A stretch of 64,000 nt of DNA from Defluviicoccus sp. bin129. GTDB lineage: Bacteria; Pseudomonadota; Alphaproteobacteria; MPNO01. The notes beneath the pieces are model-generated. The model searched no databases and was not told the DNA's origin. It saw nothing but the letters and a program-made list of their open reading frames with translations. The position numbers and the translations under genes were made by a program. Location: contig MPNO01000021.1 in NCBI GenBank assembly GCA_002239065.1, forward strand, positions 1 through 64,000. Reading direction: 5' to 3'. Position 1 is the stretch's first letter; the number at the start of each line of letters is the position of its first letter. This document shows positions 25,836 through 34,323 of the stretch, piece after piece.

Positions 25836-27305
25836 GTGCCGGTCCGCACCGCGGCCCAATTCCTCGACGCCCTCAGGGACGAGCGCGACATCTCGATCGA
25901 GGGCGAACGGGTCCGCGACATCGCGGGCGATCCGCGCTTCGCCGGCGCGGCCCGCGCGATGGCCCGGCTGATGGAGATGCAGCACGAGCCCGCTCTCCAC
26001 GAGATCATGACCTACGAATCGCCCGATACCGGCGACCGCGTCGGCATGACCCATATCCAGCCGCGCTCGCGCGAGGACGTGGTCGCGCGCAACGACGCGA
26101 TCAAGCTGTGGATGGACTCCTCCTGCGGCATGCTGGGGCGCTCGCCCGACTTCAAGAACGTGATGATCTCGGCCTACGCCGCGGCCGGGGAGCGCTTCGA
26201 CCGGGACGCCTTCAAGGGCGGCGACAACATCCGCGCCTTCCACCGCCACGTGCGCGAGAACGACCTGATCACCACCCACGTGCTGGTCAACCCGCAGGTC
26301 GACCGCTCGCGCCCGGCCCATCTCGAGACCTCGGACGTGGTGGCGCGGATCGTGGGCGAGACCGATGCGGGGGTGGTGATCCGCGGCGCCCGCATGGTGG
26401 CGACGCTGTGCGCGCTGGCCGACGAGCTCCTGGTGATGCCGGCCGCGTCGCGCTGGTCGGACGAGATGCGCGACACCACCGCCTATTCCTTCGGCTTCGC
26501 CATCCCGGTGTCGACGCCGGGGCTCCGCTTCATCTGCCGCCCGCCGGTGGCGCAGACCAACGCGCCCTCGATCCTGGACCATCCGCTGTCGCTGCAATAC
26601 GACGAATCCGACGGGCTGGTGATCTTCGACGACGTGACCGTGCCGTGGGAGCGCGTCTTCATCTACCGCGACCCCGAGTTCGACCAGCTGGTCAACCCGC
26701 AATCCCACACCTTGCAGGCCACGCTGATGCAGTCGGTGGTCCGCGCCACGTCGAAATCGGAGTTCATGATGGCGCTGACGCTCGCCGTCGCGCGGGCATC
26801 CAGGATCGACGTCCACAACCCGGTGCAGGTGCAGCTCGCCGAGACCATCGCGATCGCCGAGTTCGCCCGCACCTGCCGCGTGGCGGCCGAGGCCGAGTCG
26901 CGCGAGACCGAGTTCGGCACCTGGGTCGCCGGCCACCGCCCGCTGCAGACCTGGCAGAGCCTGTACTGGAAGATGTACAACCGCCAGTGCGAGATCCTGA
27001 ACACGCTGGGCGCCGGCGGGATGGTCGCGGTGCCGTCCTACGCCGAGGTGGCGGGCGAGCTGCGCGGCAGCGTGGAAACCTATTTCCAGTCGGCCAATGC
27101 GAGCGCGCCCGAGCGCATCCGGCTGCTGCGCCTCGCCTTCGACGCCTCGCTGTCGAGCTTCGCCGGGCGCCAGCGGCTGTACGAGCAGTTCTATACCGGC
27201 GACCCGATGCGCACCCAGGCGCTGTTCTACCGGATGTTCGACACCGACACCCACATCGCCCGCATCCACGCCATGCTGGACGAGCTGGAGGCGCGCGACG
27301 GCTAA
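25836..27305 (+). CDS. 4-hydroxyphenylacetate 3-hydroxylase (HpaB) family oxygenase
   Basis: This 489-residue flavin-dependent oxygenase belongs to the HpaB/PvcC family with an acyl-CoA-dehydrogenase-like fold. Typical segments are F-K-N-V-M-I-S-A-Y, the I-T-T-H-V-L-V-N-P-Q-V-D-R-S stretch, V-I-F-D-D-V-T-V-P-W-E-R-V-F and the C-terminal Y-F-Q-S-A-N-A. It would hydroxylate a phenolic substrate using FADH2 from a separate reductase; no HpaC-type gene is nearby. GTG start two bases after the hydrolase stop (TGACCGTG). Pairing with a phosphonate-monoesterase-like enzyme suggests that an aryl ester is first hydrolysed, then ring-hydroxylated. Confidence 0.9.
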   Translation: MPVRTAAQFLDALRDERDISIEGERVRDIAGDPRFAGAARAMARLMEMQHEPALHEIMTYESPDTGDRVGMTHIQPRSREDVVARNDAIKLWMDSSCGMLGRSPDFKNVMISAYAAAGERFDRDAFKGGDNIRAFHRHVRENDLITTHVLVNPQVDRSRPAHLETSDVVARIVGETDAGVVIRGARMVATLCALADELLVMPAASRWSDEMRDTTAYSFGFAIPVSTPGLRFICRPPVAQTNAPSILDHPLSLQYDESDGLVIFDDVTVPWERVFIYRDPEFDQLVNPQSHTLQATLMQSVVRATSKSEFMMALTLAVARASRIDVHNPVQVQLAETIAIAEFARTCRVAAEAESRETEFGTWVAGHRPLQTWQSLYWKMYNRQCEILNTLGAGGMVAVPSYAEVAGELRGSVETYFQSANASAPERIRLLRLAFDASLSSFAGRQRLYEQFYTGDPMRTQALFYRMFDTDTHIARIHAMLDELEARDG

Positions 27306-27639
27306 TCCTGCTTCGAGGCGGCCGCCATCGTCTTGCCGTCGAAGGCCGGCATGCTCTGGAACGAGCCGAAGCCCTGGCTCGCGTACCACACCGAGAAGTT
27401 GAGCATCGCCTCCGGCGACGGGGCTTCGACCACGTCGACGAAATCGTACCGGCCCTGGGTGTAGAGCACCGAGACGATCTTGATCCCGAGCGCCTTGGCC
27501 TTGGCGCGCGCCGGTGGCGAGAGACACGGGAGCGGTTCTGACCCCGGCGCCCTTGGCCTTGCGCGCCCGCCAGCCGGTTGCGCTGTTCGTGCTTGCCGAG
27601 CCATTCGGCGCTCTGCTGGCCGAGCAGGACGTATTTCAT
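27302..27639 (-). pseudogene. GYD-domain protein, frameshifted by a duplication/insertion
   Basis: The first 26 codons (M-K-Y-V-L-L-G-Q-Q-S-A-E-W-L-G-K-H...) and the last ~65 codons (A-K-A-L-G-I-K-I-V-S-V-L-Y-T-Q-G-R-Y-D-F-V-D-V-V to the end) are a clean GYD-domain protein of about 92 residues, but they lie in different reading frames. Between them, around 27505-27565, a near-copy of GCGCGCCAAGGCCAAGGCGC appears twice with an unrelated ~33-base segment between. Removing the segment and one copy would restore the frame. The gene is therefore broken, apparently recently, since both halves keep good family identity. Small GYD proteins have no firmly known function. Confidence 0.8.
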
Positions 27640-27782
27640 GCGACCCTCCCCTGTCGACGGGCGCCTTGCGCCCGCCCGCCATTCCTACCCCCGCGCGGGC
27701 CCGGCCGCAACGGCGGTCCCGGGAGCGCTTGACCGCCGCCGCGCACTTGCCGGAGAGTGTGGGCAGGAGGATTCCCCGCCCC

Positions 27783-28616
27783 ATGCTCCAGCGACCCTCT
27801 GCCGGAGACGAGACGGTAGCGATACCGCGAGCCGGGACGGACGAGTCCTTCATCGAGATCGCGGCGCTCAACAAGACCTTCGTCGGGCAGGACGGCGAGG
27901 CGGTGGTGGCGCTCGAGGGCCTGGACCTCAACGTCAGGCGGGGCGAGTTCGTCACCATCGTCGGCCCGAGCGGCTGCGGCAAGTCGACGCTGCTCTCCCT
28001 GGTCGCCGGTCTGCTGGAGGCGACGAAGGGCGGGATCCGCATCGGCGGCACCCCGGTCGTCGAGCCCTATACCGATCTCGGCTTCGTCTTCCAGAGCGAC
28101 CTTCTGCTCGACTGGCGCACGGTGACCGGCAACGTGCTGCTGCCCTGCGTGATGCGCGGGCTCGACCAGGCCGCCCATCTCGGCCGCGCGCGCGAGCTGC
28201 TCGCCTCGGTCGGGCTCGAAGGGTTCGAGGGCAAGCGGCCGTTCGAGCTCTCCGGCGGCATGCGCCAGCGGGTGGCGCTCTGCCGGGCATTGCTGCTCGA
28301 CCCGCCGATGCTGCTGATGGACGAGCCCTTCGGTGCGCTCGACGCGCTGACCCGCGAGCAGATGCAGGTCGACCTCCAGACCATCTGGCACCGCACGCAG
28401 AAGACCGTGCTGTTCGTCACCCATTCGATCTCGGAGGCGGTGTTCCTGTCCGACCGGGTGATCGTGATGACGCCGCGGCCGGGCGCCATCCGCGCGATCC
28501 TCGACATCGACATCGAGCGGCCGCGCGACCTCAACGTCCACGACACGCCCCGCTTCACCGGCATCGTCCACGAGATCCGGCTGATGTTCCAGGAGATGGG
28601 CGTGATCCACCGCTGA
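27783..28616 (+). CDS. ABC transporter ATP-binding protein (SsuB/TauB type)
   Basis: This is a 277-residue ATPase with Walker A G-P-S-G-C-G-K-S-T, Q-loop (F-V-F-Q-S-D), signature L-S-G-G-M-R-Q-R, Walker B L-L-L-M-D-E-P-F-G-A-L-D-A-L and H-loop V-T-H-S-I-S-E-A. The M-D-E-P-F-G-A-L-D pattern and length are those of nitrate/sulfonate/taurine importers. It is followed by permease, binding-protein and cupin genes in one operon. Substrate unknown. Confidence 0.92.
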   Translation: MLQRPSAGDETVAIPRAGTDESFIEIAALNKTFVGQDGEAVVALEGLDLNVRRGEFVTIVGPSGCGKSTLLSLVAGLLEATKGGIRIGGTPVVEPYTDLGFVFQSDLLLDWRTVTGNVLLPCVMRGLDQAAHLGRARELLASVGLEGFEGKRPFELSGGMRQRVALCRALLLDPPMLLMDEPFGALDALTREQMQVDLQTIWHRTQKTVLFVTHSISEAVFLSDRVIVMTPRPGAIRAILDIDIERPRDLNVHDTPRFTGIVHEIRLMFQEMGVIHR

Positions 28617-28633
28617 CCGGGCGAGGAGGCAGG

Positions 28634-29416
28634 ATGAGCTTGTGGAACCGCAAATGGACCCGCGACGCGTTCTGGATGGTGGTCTCGTTCGGCGCCCTGA
28701 TCGGGCTGTGGGCGGGCATCGTCTGGCTGTTCGAGACGCCGGGCTACCTGCTGCCGGGCCCGGGCGAGGTGCTGGGATCGGGGCGCGACAACTGGCTGCT
28801 GATGATCCCCCATTCGGGCTGGACGATCCTGTCGGTGCTGGCGGGCTACCTGCTCGCCGTCGTGGTCGGCATCCCGCTCGCCATCCTGGTGGTGTCGTCG
28901 TCCACGCTGGAACGCATCCTGTATCCGCCGATGGTCGCCACGCAGAGCATCCCCAAGATCGCGCTCGCGCCGCTCTTCGTCGTCTGGTTCGGCTTCGGCA
29001 TGTTCCCCAAGGTCGCGGTGGCGTTCCTGATCTGCTTTTTCCCGATCGTGGTCGACACCATCGTCGGGCTGCGCAGCATCGACCCCGCGCTGGTGCAGCT
29101 CGCCCGCTCGATGGGCGCGCCGCCGACCCGCATCTTTCTCCGCCTCCGCCTGCCGGGCGCGCTGCCCAGCATGTTCGGCGGGCTCAAGGTGGGCTCGGCG
29201 CTCGCCGTGGTGGGGGCGCTGACCGGCGAGTTCATCGGCTCGGATAACGGGCTCGGCTATCTGCTGCTGAGCGCGGCGGGCGAGCTCGACACCGCGCTCT
29301 TGTTCGCCATCCTGTTCGTGCTTTCGCTGCTCGCGATGGCGTTCTTCTACGCCATCGAGCTATTGGAGCGGCTGATGATCCCGTGGCACGTGTCGCAGCG
29401 CGCGCATGCGGGATGA
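28634..29416 (+). CDS. ABC transporter permease (SsuC/TauC type)
   Basis: This 260-residue inner-membrane permease has six hydrophobic segments and the binding-protein-dependent transport signature near S-M-G-A-P-P-T-R-I-F-L-R-L-R-L-P-G-A-L-P, which contacts the ATPase. The start ATG follows GAGGAGGCAGG. It belongs to the same operon as the ATPase and the periplasmic binding protein and would form a homodimeric channel. Confidence 0.92.
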   Translation: MSLWNRKWTRDAFWMVVSFGALIGLWAGIVWLFETPGYLLPGPGEVLGSGRDNWLLMIPHSGWTILSVLAGYLLAVVVGIPLAILVVSSSTLERILYPPMVATQSIPKIALAPLFVVWFGFGMFPKVAVAFLICFFPIVVDTIVGLRSIDPALVQLARSMGAPPTRIFLRLRLPGALPSMFGGLKVGSALAVVGALTGEFIGSDNGLGYLLLSAAGELDTALLFAILFVLSLLAMAFFYAIELLERLMIPWHVSQRAHAG

Positions 29417-29451
29417 AGGCGTAGTCGCACAAGAACCCGAAGGAGGAAACC

Positions 29452-30423
29452 ATGAGAACCGCAATCGCCGGCGTCGTCGCAACCGCGATGCTCGCCCTCG
29501 CCATCCCGGCCCAGGCGGCCGACGAGGTCTCGCTCCGGACCGACTGGATCAAGAGCGCCTATCACGCGGTCTGGTACCACGCGAAGGACAAGGGAATCTT
29601 CGCGAAAAACGGCATCGACATCGACATCCGCGACGGTCGCGGCTCGGTGATCACCGCCCAGACCGTCGGCAACAAGACCGTCACCTTCGGGACGGCCGAC
29701 GGCGGCGCGGTGATGGTGCTGGTCTCCAAGGGGCTGCCGGTCAAGATCGTCGCCTCCTATCTCCGCACCAACCCGGTCGCCATCATCTTCCCCGAGAAGA
29801 ACGGCTGGAAGAGCTGGAAGGACCTCGCGGGGTCGCGGATCGGCTTCTCCGCGGGCGGCGCGACGGCGGCCTATTTCAAGGCGCTGGCGAAGAAGAACGG
29901 GATCGAGGGCAAGGTCAAGCTGGTCTTCATGGAGCCCGCCGCCAAGCTCGCCGCGTTGTTGACGGCCAAGGTCGACGGGATCGATTCCTTCGGCTTCCTG
30001 CAGGCGCCCAAGGCGACCGCGGCCGGCATCCCGTCGACCTATTTCAGCTACGCCTCGGGCGGGATCGTGGTGCCCGGGCTCTCGCTGATCGCCCATAACG
30101 ACACCATCGAGGAGAACCCGGACCTGGTGCGCCGCATGGTGGCGAGCGTGCGCGAGGCGCTGGCGCTCGGCCAGAAGGAGCCGGAGGCGGCGATCGCCTC
30201 GCTGCTCAAGGTCGCGCCCAACCTCAAGCCCGACATCTCGCTCGACATCCTCAAGGCGTCCTTCGACCTGTTCGAGAACGACGCCAGCAAGGGCAAGCCG
30301 TCGGGCTGGACGTCGCCCGACGACATCGCGAAGGCGCAGAAAACGCTGATCGAGTTCAAGCGGATCAAGAAGGAACAGCCGATCGACGCCTATTTCACCA
30401 ACGCGTTCGTCCCCAAGTCATGA
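29452..30423 (+). CDS. ABC transporter substrate-binding protein (NMT1/SsuA type)
   Basis: This 323-residue periplasmic binding protein has a signal peptide (M-R-T-A-I-A-G-V-V, hydrophobic core, cleavage after A-Q-A-A). The mature part has the NMT1/THI5-like pattern: D-W-I-K-S-A-Y-H-A-V-W-Y near the start and T-V-G-N-K-T-V-T-F-G-T-A-D-G-G-A. The pyrimidine-precursor/thiamine and sulfonate branches both fit; the D-W-x-x-x-x-x-H-x-x-x-Y start is more like the THI5/ThiY-type branch. Its stop overlaps the ATG of the cupin gene (ATGA). Confidence 0.88.
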   Translation: MRTAIAGVVATAMLALAIPAQAADEVSLRTDWIKSAYHAVWYHAKDKGIFAKNGIDIDIRDGRGSVITAQTVGNKTVTFGTADGGAVMVLVSKGLPVKIVASYLRTNPVAIIFPEKNGWKSWKDLAGSRIGFSAGGATAAYFKALAKKNGIEGKVKLVFMEPAAKLAALLTAKVDGIDSFGFLQAPKATAAGIPSTYFSYASGGIVVPGLSLIAHNDTIEENPDLVRRMVASVREALALGQKEPEAAIASLLKVAPNLKPDISLDILKASFDLFENDASKGKPSGWTSPDDIAKAQKTLIEFKRIKKEQPIDAYFTNAFVPKS

Positions 30424-30956
30424 CCGCGAAGACCGCGCGCCATCCCCGCCCGCCAGAGGTCGAGGGCCTCGGGCTGGAGGAGATCGCGGAGCGCTACGTC
30501 GCCCGGTTCGGCGATCGCAAGCCGGACTGGGCGGCCTTCGCGGATGCGCTGGTCGACGGCTACCGCCGCGCGCAGCACCGCTTCATCGGCAACACCTCGG
30601 GCAAGCCCGACGGCGGCGTCATCCCGGCGCGCGCCTTCACGCTCAGCGTGATGTACGTCCCGCCGGGCGAGGGCAACGCACCCCACACCCATGAGGTGGA
30701 AGAAGTGTTCTTCGTCCTCCAGGGGCACCTGACGGTGTTCTTCGAGGAGGAGGACGGCAGGCGGCTCGAGGTCGCGCTCGGCCCCTGGGACTGCGTCTCC
30801 TGCCCCGCCGGAGTCATCCACGGCTATGCCAACGACACCGTCGAGCCGGTCTACCTCCAGGTCATGGCCGGCAAGGCCAACCCCGAGTTCATGGGATATG
30901 CCGACCAGACGCTGTTCGAGGAGCGCGACCGGCACGTGCGCGAGGCAGGCGGGTGA
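30420..30956 (+). CDS. Cupin-domain protein
   Basis: This 178-residue protein has one cupin barrel with the metal-binding motif P-H-T-H-E-V-E-E-V-F-F-V-L-Q-G and the second motif P-A-G-V-I-H-G-Y. A 60-residue helical N-terminal extension precedes the barrel. It is translationally coupled to the ABC binding protein gene, so it likely acts on the imported compound or as a small-molecule sensor without a DNA-binding domain. No reaction can be assigned. Confidence 0.82.
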   Translation: MTAKTARHPRPPEVEGLGLEEIAERYVARFGDRKPDWAAFADALVDGYRRAQHRFIGNTSGKPDGGVIPARAFTLSVMYVPPGEGNAPHTHEVEEVFFVLQGHLTVFFEEEDGRRLEVALGPWDCVSCPAGVIHGYANDTVEPVYLQVMAGKANPEFMGYADQTLFEERDRHVREAGG

Positions 30957-30989
30957 CGGGGCGGGGGGCGACAGAACGGGAGGCGAGTC

Positions 30990-31169
30990 TTGCCAAAGTT
31001 TGACAATGGCGCGAGCCAATACAACCGCGATCCGATCCGAAGGGAACTGGACCGCCAGAACCTGCGCGAACTCCTGCTCGAAGGCGCAGCGTCGCCGCGG
31101 GCGGAAATTGCCGATGCCGCGTATTTCGATAGGCTCCGTAGCCGGGTGCGCGACGCCGGCGAGCGGTGA
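30990..31169 (+). CDS. ParD-like antitoxin fragment (59 residues)
   Basis: A short frame begins at TTG after GGGAGGCGAGTC, a good ribosome site, and encodes 59 residues. The C-terminal part (R-E-L-D-R-Q-N-L-R-E-L-L-L-E-G-A-A-S-P then A-D-A-A-Y-F-D-R-L-R-S-R-V) resembles the toxin-binding tail of ParD-type antitoxins, while the usual N-terminal ribbon-helix-helix is absent. Directly after it, overlapping as GTGA, a ParE-like start (M-S-A-K-P-V-V-M-R-E-R-A) appears and is lost. I read this as the remains of a parDE locus; a short functional peptide cannot be excluded. Confidence 0.55.
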   Translation: MPKFDNGASQYNRDPIRRELDRQNLRELLLEGAASPRAEIADAAYFDRLRSRVRDAGER

Positions 31170-31201
31170 GCGCCAAGCCGGTCGTCATGCGCGAGCGCGC
31201 G
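31166..31201 (+). pseudogene. Truncated ParE-like toxin start
   Basis: GTG overlaps the stop of the ParD-like frame (GGTGAG) and opens M-S-A-K-P-V-V-M-R-E-R-A, similar to the beginning of ParE/RelE-fold toxins. After twelve codons all similarity ends and the frame runs into sequence antisense to the carbonic anhydrase gene. The call rests on a short match and on the overlap typical of parDE operons. Confidence 0.4.
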
Positions 31202-31223
31202 GGGGCCGTCCGCCGACCTCGCG

Positions 31224-31931
31224 CTACCCGATCCGGAGCACCCGCTCCCCGAGCGGCTGGACGGGGCGGCAGTTGTTCGGGTAGAGGGCGGCGAAGGCGG
31301 CGATCTGCCCGGCCGACATCGCGAGCGGCTCGGCGAGGACCGCCCAGGCGACGCCTTCGGTGCAGGGCGGGGTGGTGAGAGAGCCCCGGTAGCGCCACGC
31401 GGTGCCGCGGGCGGGCAGCAGGGCGGCGATGTCGAATTCGCCCGGCAGTGCGCGCGACGCTCCGGGTTCGGCCGGGAGGTGCGCCCAGAGCGGCGCCAGC
31501 GCGGCGTGCATCGTGCCTTCCTCGAACAGGATTCCGACCACCGCGAGGGCGCCGTCGCCGGTCGCGTGCACCAAATGAAGATCGAGCGCCAGGCGGACGC
31601 CGTCGAACAGGTGCTCGCTGCGGTGGTGGAAGTGGAACTGCCGCAGGTCGTAGCGCGTCCCGTCGAGCACGACGAAGCTGCCGGGGTCTGGATTCGCCTG
31701 GACGGTGTGGCCGGTGTTTTCGAGGACGATGCGGGTCTTCCGGTAGGCGAATTCGAGCGGCCGGAGATCCGCGCCGCGGCCGCCGGTCAGGTCGACGGGC
31801 GACTGCTCCCCGCCCAGCGCGCAGGCGGCGAAGCCGGGGTCGAGCGAGGCCCACGCGGCCGGGCCGTTATCCGCATCGTAGCCCCAGCGCACCGGGCGGC
31901 GGTTTCCGGCGTCGGTTCCCATTTCCCGCAT
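31224..31931 (-). CDS. Alpha-class carbonic anhydrase, no signal peptide
   Basis: This 235-residue enzyme interconverts CO2 and bicarbonate. Zinc ligands are His100, His102 and His119 (Q-F-H-F-H and D-L-H-L-V-H). C...G-E-Q-S-P-V-D-L near the N-terminus and the C-terminal L-T-T-P-P-C-T-E-G-V motif are diagnostic of the alpha class. Bacterial alpha-CAs usually have a signal peptide and act in the periplasm; here the N-terminus (M-R-E-M-G-T-D-A-G-N-R-R-P-V) is hydrophilic, and I see no upstream start that would add one. ATG at 31931 or at 31922. It diverges from the TauD gene. Confidence 0.88.
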   Translation of the reverse strand: MREMGTDAGNRRPVRWGYDADNGPAAWASLDPGFAACALGGEQSPVDLTGGRGADLRPLEFAYRKTRIVLENTGHTVQANPDPGSFVVLDGTRYDLRQFHFHHRSEHLFDGVRLALDLHLVHATGDGALAVVGILFEEGTMHAALAPLWAHLPAEPGASRALPGEFDIAALLPARGTAWRYRGSLTTPPCTEGVAWAVLAEPLAMSAGQIAAFAALYPNNCRPVQPLGERVLRIG

Positions 31932-32003
31932 GATACCGCACCCGCTTCGGGCTGGCGCGGCGTGCCGCAGGGTGTAATCTGGGCGCGACCGGGGGAGGGC
32001 GGG

Positions 32004-32879
32004 ATGGCGCTCGAGATCGTGGCTACGGAGGCGACGCTGGGCGCCGTGGTGCGGGGGGTCCGGCTCGCCGCCCTCGACGACGCGGAGTTCGCCGCGATCG
32101 AGCGCGCCTGGGACGACCATGCCGTGCTGGTGTTCCCCGGCCAGAACCTGTCCGAGGCCGAGCAGGTCGCCTTCAGCCGCCGCCTCGGCCCGCTGGAGCG
32201 CAGCCTGACGGCCAACAACGTGGGCGCCGATCCGGAAGTCATCGTGCTCTCCAACATGCGCGACGACGGCACGCTGTGGCCGGCGAGGAGCGCGCACGGG
32301 CTGTTCCTGCAGGGCAACAACTACTGGCACACCGACTCGTCCTACAAGCGCGTCCCCTCGAAGGGCTCGGCGCTCGCCGCCCGCGTGGTGCCGCAGACCG
32401 GCGGCGAGACCGCCTTCGCCGACATGCGCGCGGCCTGGGACGCGCTGGACGCGGAGATGCGGGGCTGGCTGGAGGACAAGCGCGCCGTGCACAGCTACGC
32501 CTACAGCCAGGGCAAGGTCGGCGGCACCGAGAAGCTGAGCAAGGACGAGTGGGACGCGCTGCCGCCGGTCGAGCATCCGATCGCCCGCCGCCACCCGGCC
32601 ACCGGGCGGCGCTCGCTCTATATCGGGCGCCACGCGAGCCACATCGCCGGCGAGGACGAGGAGCGGAGCCGGGCGCTGCTGGAGCGGCTGTGCGCCGAGG
32701 CGTGCCGGGCGCCCAGGGTGTTCACCCATCGCTGGCGGGCCGGCGACCTCGTGCTGTGGGACAACCGCTGCGTGCTGCATCGCGGCCTCGGCCACCCGGC
32801 CGACCAGAAGCGCCACATGACCCGCACCACGCTCGCCGGCGACGGCGCGTCGAACGAGTGGTCGCTGTCGGCGCCCTAG
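32004..32879 (+). CDS. TauD/TfdA family Fe(II)/2-oxoglutarate dioxygenase
   Basis: This 291-residue oxygenase has the iron ligands His109/Asp111 (Y-W-H-T-D-S-S) and the distal His in N-R-C-V-L-H-R-G, with the 2-oxoglutarate-binding Arg in H-M-T-R-T-T. It resembles the TfdA (2,4-D dioxygenase) branch as much as TauD. The start follows GGGGGAGGGCGGG. No sulfonate transporter is directly adjacent, although the SsuABC-like operon lies 2 kb away. The substrate may be a sulfonate, a phenoxy acid or another carboxylate. Confidence 0.88.
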   Translation: MALEIVATEATLGAVVRGVRLAALDDAEFAAIERAWDDHAVLVFPGQNLSEAEQVAFSRRLGPLERSLTANNVGADPEVIVLSNMRDDGTLWPARSAHGLFLQGNNYWHTDSSYKRVPSKGSALAARVVPQTGGETAFADMRAAWDALDAEMRGWLEDKRAVHSYAYSQGKVGGTEKLSKDEWDALPPVEHPIARRHPATGRRSLYIGRHASHIAGEDEERSRALLERLCAEACRAPRVFTHRWRAGDLVLWDNRCVLHRGLGHPADQKRHMTRTTLAGDGASNEWSLSAP

Positions 32880-32929
32880 GGCGTACCCGTCCCGGAAGGG
32901 ACCGCCAAGCCTCGTTGAACGGACAGGCT

Positions 32930-34258
32930 CTAGCGCGCCCGGATGCGGCGGCCCAGGGCTCTGGACAGGCGCTGCGCCCGCACGATGTTGGCGGCGCGCA
33001 GGCGGCTGCCGACGGCGGCGCGCAGCTTCGCGGCCTCGCGGTTGCCCCGGTCGGCGGCCAGGTTGTACCAGGCATAGGCGCGGACATCGTCTTCGGCCAC
33101 GCCTCGCCCGGAATCGTACATCGCGGCCAGGTTGGACTGCGCCCGCATGTCGCCCTGCTCGGCGGCGGCGCGGTACCACCGGACCGCCTCGCGGTCGTCC
33201 TCGGGCAGGCCGCCCGCGCCGGTGTCGTACATGATGCCCAGCGCGTTCTGCGCGCCGCGATGGCCCTGAGCGGCGGCCGCCCGGTACAGCCGCACGGCCT
33301 CGGCGTCGCTCTCCGCCACGCCCTCGCCGTTGTCGTACATCGAGCCGAGATTGAACTGGGCGGGCGGGTTGCCCCGCTCGGCGGCCTGGCGGAGCCACCT
33401 GGCGGCTTCGGCGTCGTCGCGCTGCCCCCCCTCGCCGCCGCCATACAGCGCCGCCAGACGGAACTGCGCCCGCGCCGACCCGCGCTCGGCCGCGAGCCGG
33501 TACCACTGGGCGGCCTGGGCGCGATCCACCGCCACGCCGACGCCCCGGTCATAGGCGGCGCCGAGGGCGTGCAGCGCCGGCACGAATTCCTGCCGGGCGG
33601 ATCTGCGGAACCACTCGACCGCCTCGGCGTCGTCGCGCGGCACGCCGTGTCCGCCGCCATGGACGATGCCGAGATTGAACTGGGCGACCGGGTTTCCCCG
33701 TTCGGCCGCCCGGCGGAACCATTCCGCGGCGTCGACGCGGTTCCTCCGGACGCCCACGCCGGTGAAGTACATGACCCCCAGATTGACCCGCGCAGGGAGG
33801 CTGCCGCGCATCGCGGCCCTGCGGAACCACCGCGCGGCTTCGGCGTCGTCCCGCAGCGCGCCTCCGGGCGCGCCGTGCAGGAGCGCGAGGTTGAACTGCG
33901 CCTCGACCGCTCCCTGCTCCGCCGCCAGGCGGTACCACCTCGCGGCCTCGGTCGGGCTGCGCGGCACGCCCTGGGCATTGTCGTACATGTAGCCGACATG
34001 GAACTGCGCCGCCGCGTCGCCCCGACGCGCCGCGAGCAGGAGCCATTCGAACGCCTTGACGTAGTCCTTGACCGCGCCGCGGCCGGTGTAGTGCCGGTCG
34101 CCGATCAGGCGCTGGGCCCGGGGGTCGAGCGGGTCGCTCGCGAGTGCGGCGCGGTGGGGCGCGCAAAGCGCCGCGAGCAGGACCGGCACGAGGACGGCCG
34201 CGCCGGCGCACCGCCCCGCATGCTCCAGACCCGACCGCACCACGCACCCGCGCCACAT
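32930..34258 (-). CDS. Sel1-repeat protein, secreted
   Basis: This 442-residue protein has an N-terminal signal-like hydrophobic stretch (V-L-V-P-V-L-L-A-A-L-C-A, cleavage near A-L-A-S) and about ten consecutive Sel1/TPR-like repeats of 36 residues. Each repeat has the A-x-x-x-L-G-x-x-Y-x-x-G-x-G-V-x-x-D-x-x-x-A-x-x-W-x-x-x-A-A frame. The repeats form a superhelical scaffold for protein binding at the envelope. A basic C-terminal tail of about 35 residues follows. The repeats are near-regular, which makes the DNA mildly repetitive with a 108-bp period. No partner gene is evident. Confidence 0.88.
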   Translation of the reverse strand: MWRGCVVRSGLEHAGRCAGAAVLVPVLLAALCAPHRAALASDPLDPRAQRLIGDRHYTGRGAVKDYVKAFEWLLLAARRGDAAAQFHVGYMYDNAQGVPRSPTEAARWYRLAAEQGAVEAQFNLALLHGAPGGALRDDAEAARWFRRAAMRGSLPARVNLGVMYFTGVGVRRNRVDAAEWFRRAAERGNPVAQFNLGIVHGGGHGVPRDDAEAVEWFRRSARQEFVPALHALGAAYDRGVGVAVDRAQAAQWYRLAAERGSARAQFRLAALYGGGEGGQRDDAEAARWLRQAAERGNPPAQFNLGSMYDNGEGVAESDAEAVRLYRAAAAQGHRGAQNALGIMYDTGAGGLPEDDREAVRWYRAAAEQGDMRAQSNLAAMYDSGRGVAEDDVRAYAWYNLAADRGNREAAKLRAAVGSRLRAANIVRAQRLSRALGRRIRAR

Positions 34259-34323
34259 GCGGGCATTGTAGTAAGGACGGTGCCACAACTCCAGATTGTA
34301 TTTGTCCTCCCCGGACGTCCCGC

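Noticed and set aside
33333-34258. Regular ~108-bp periodicity suggesting a tandem repeat or CRISPR-like array
   Set aside because: The periodicity comes from 36-residue Sel1 repeats in one coding frame; the units differ too much in DNA for a CRISPR or tandem repeat.
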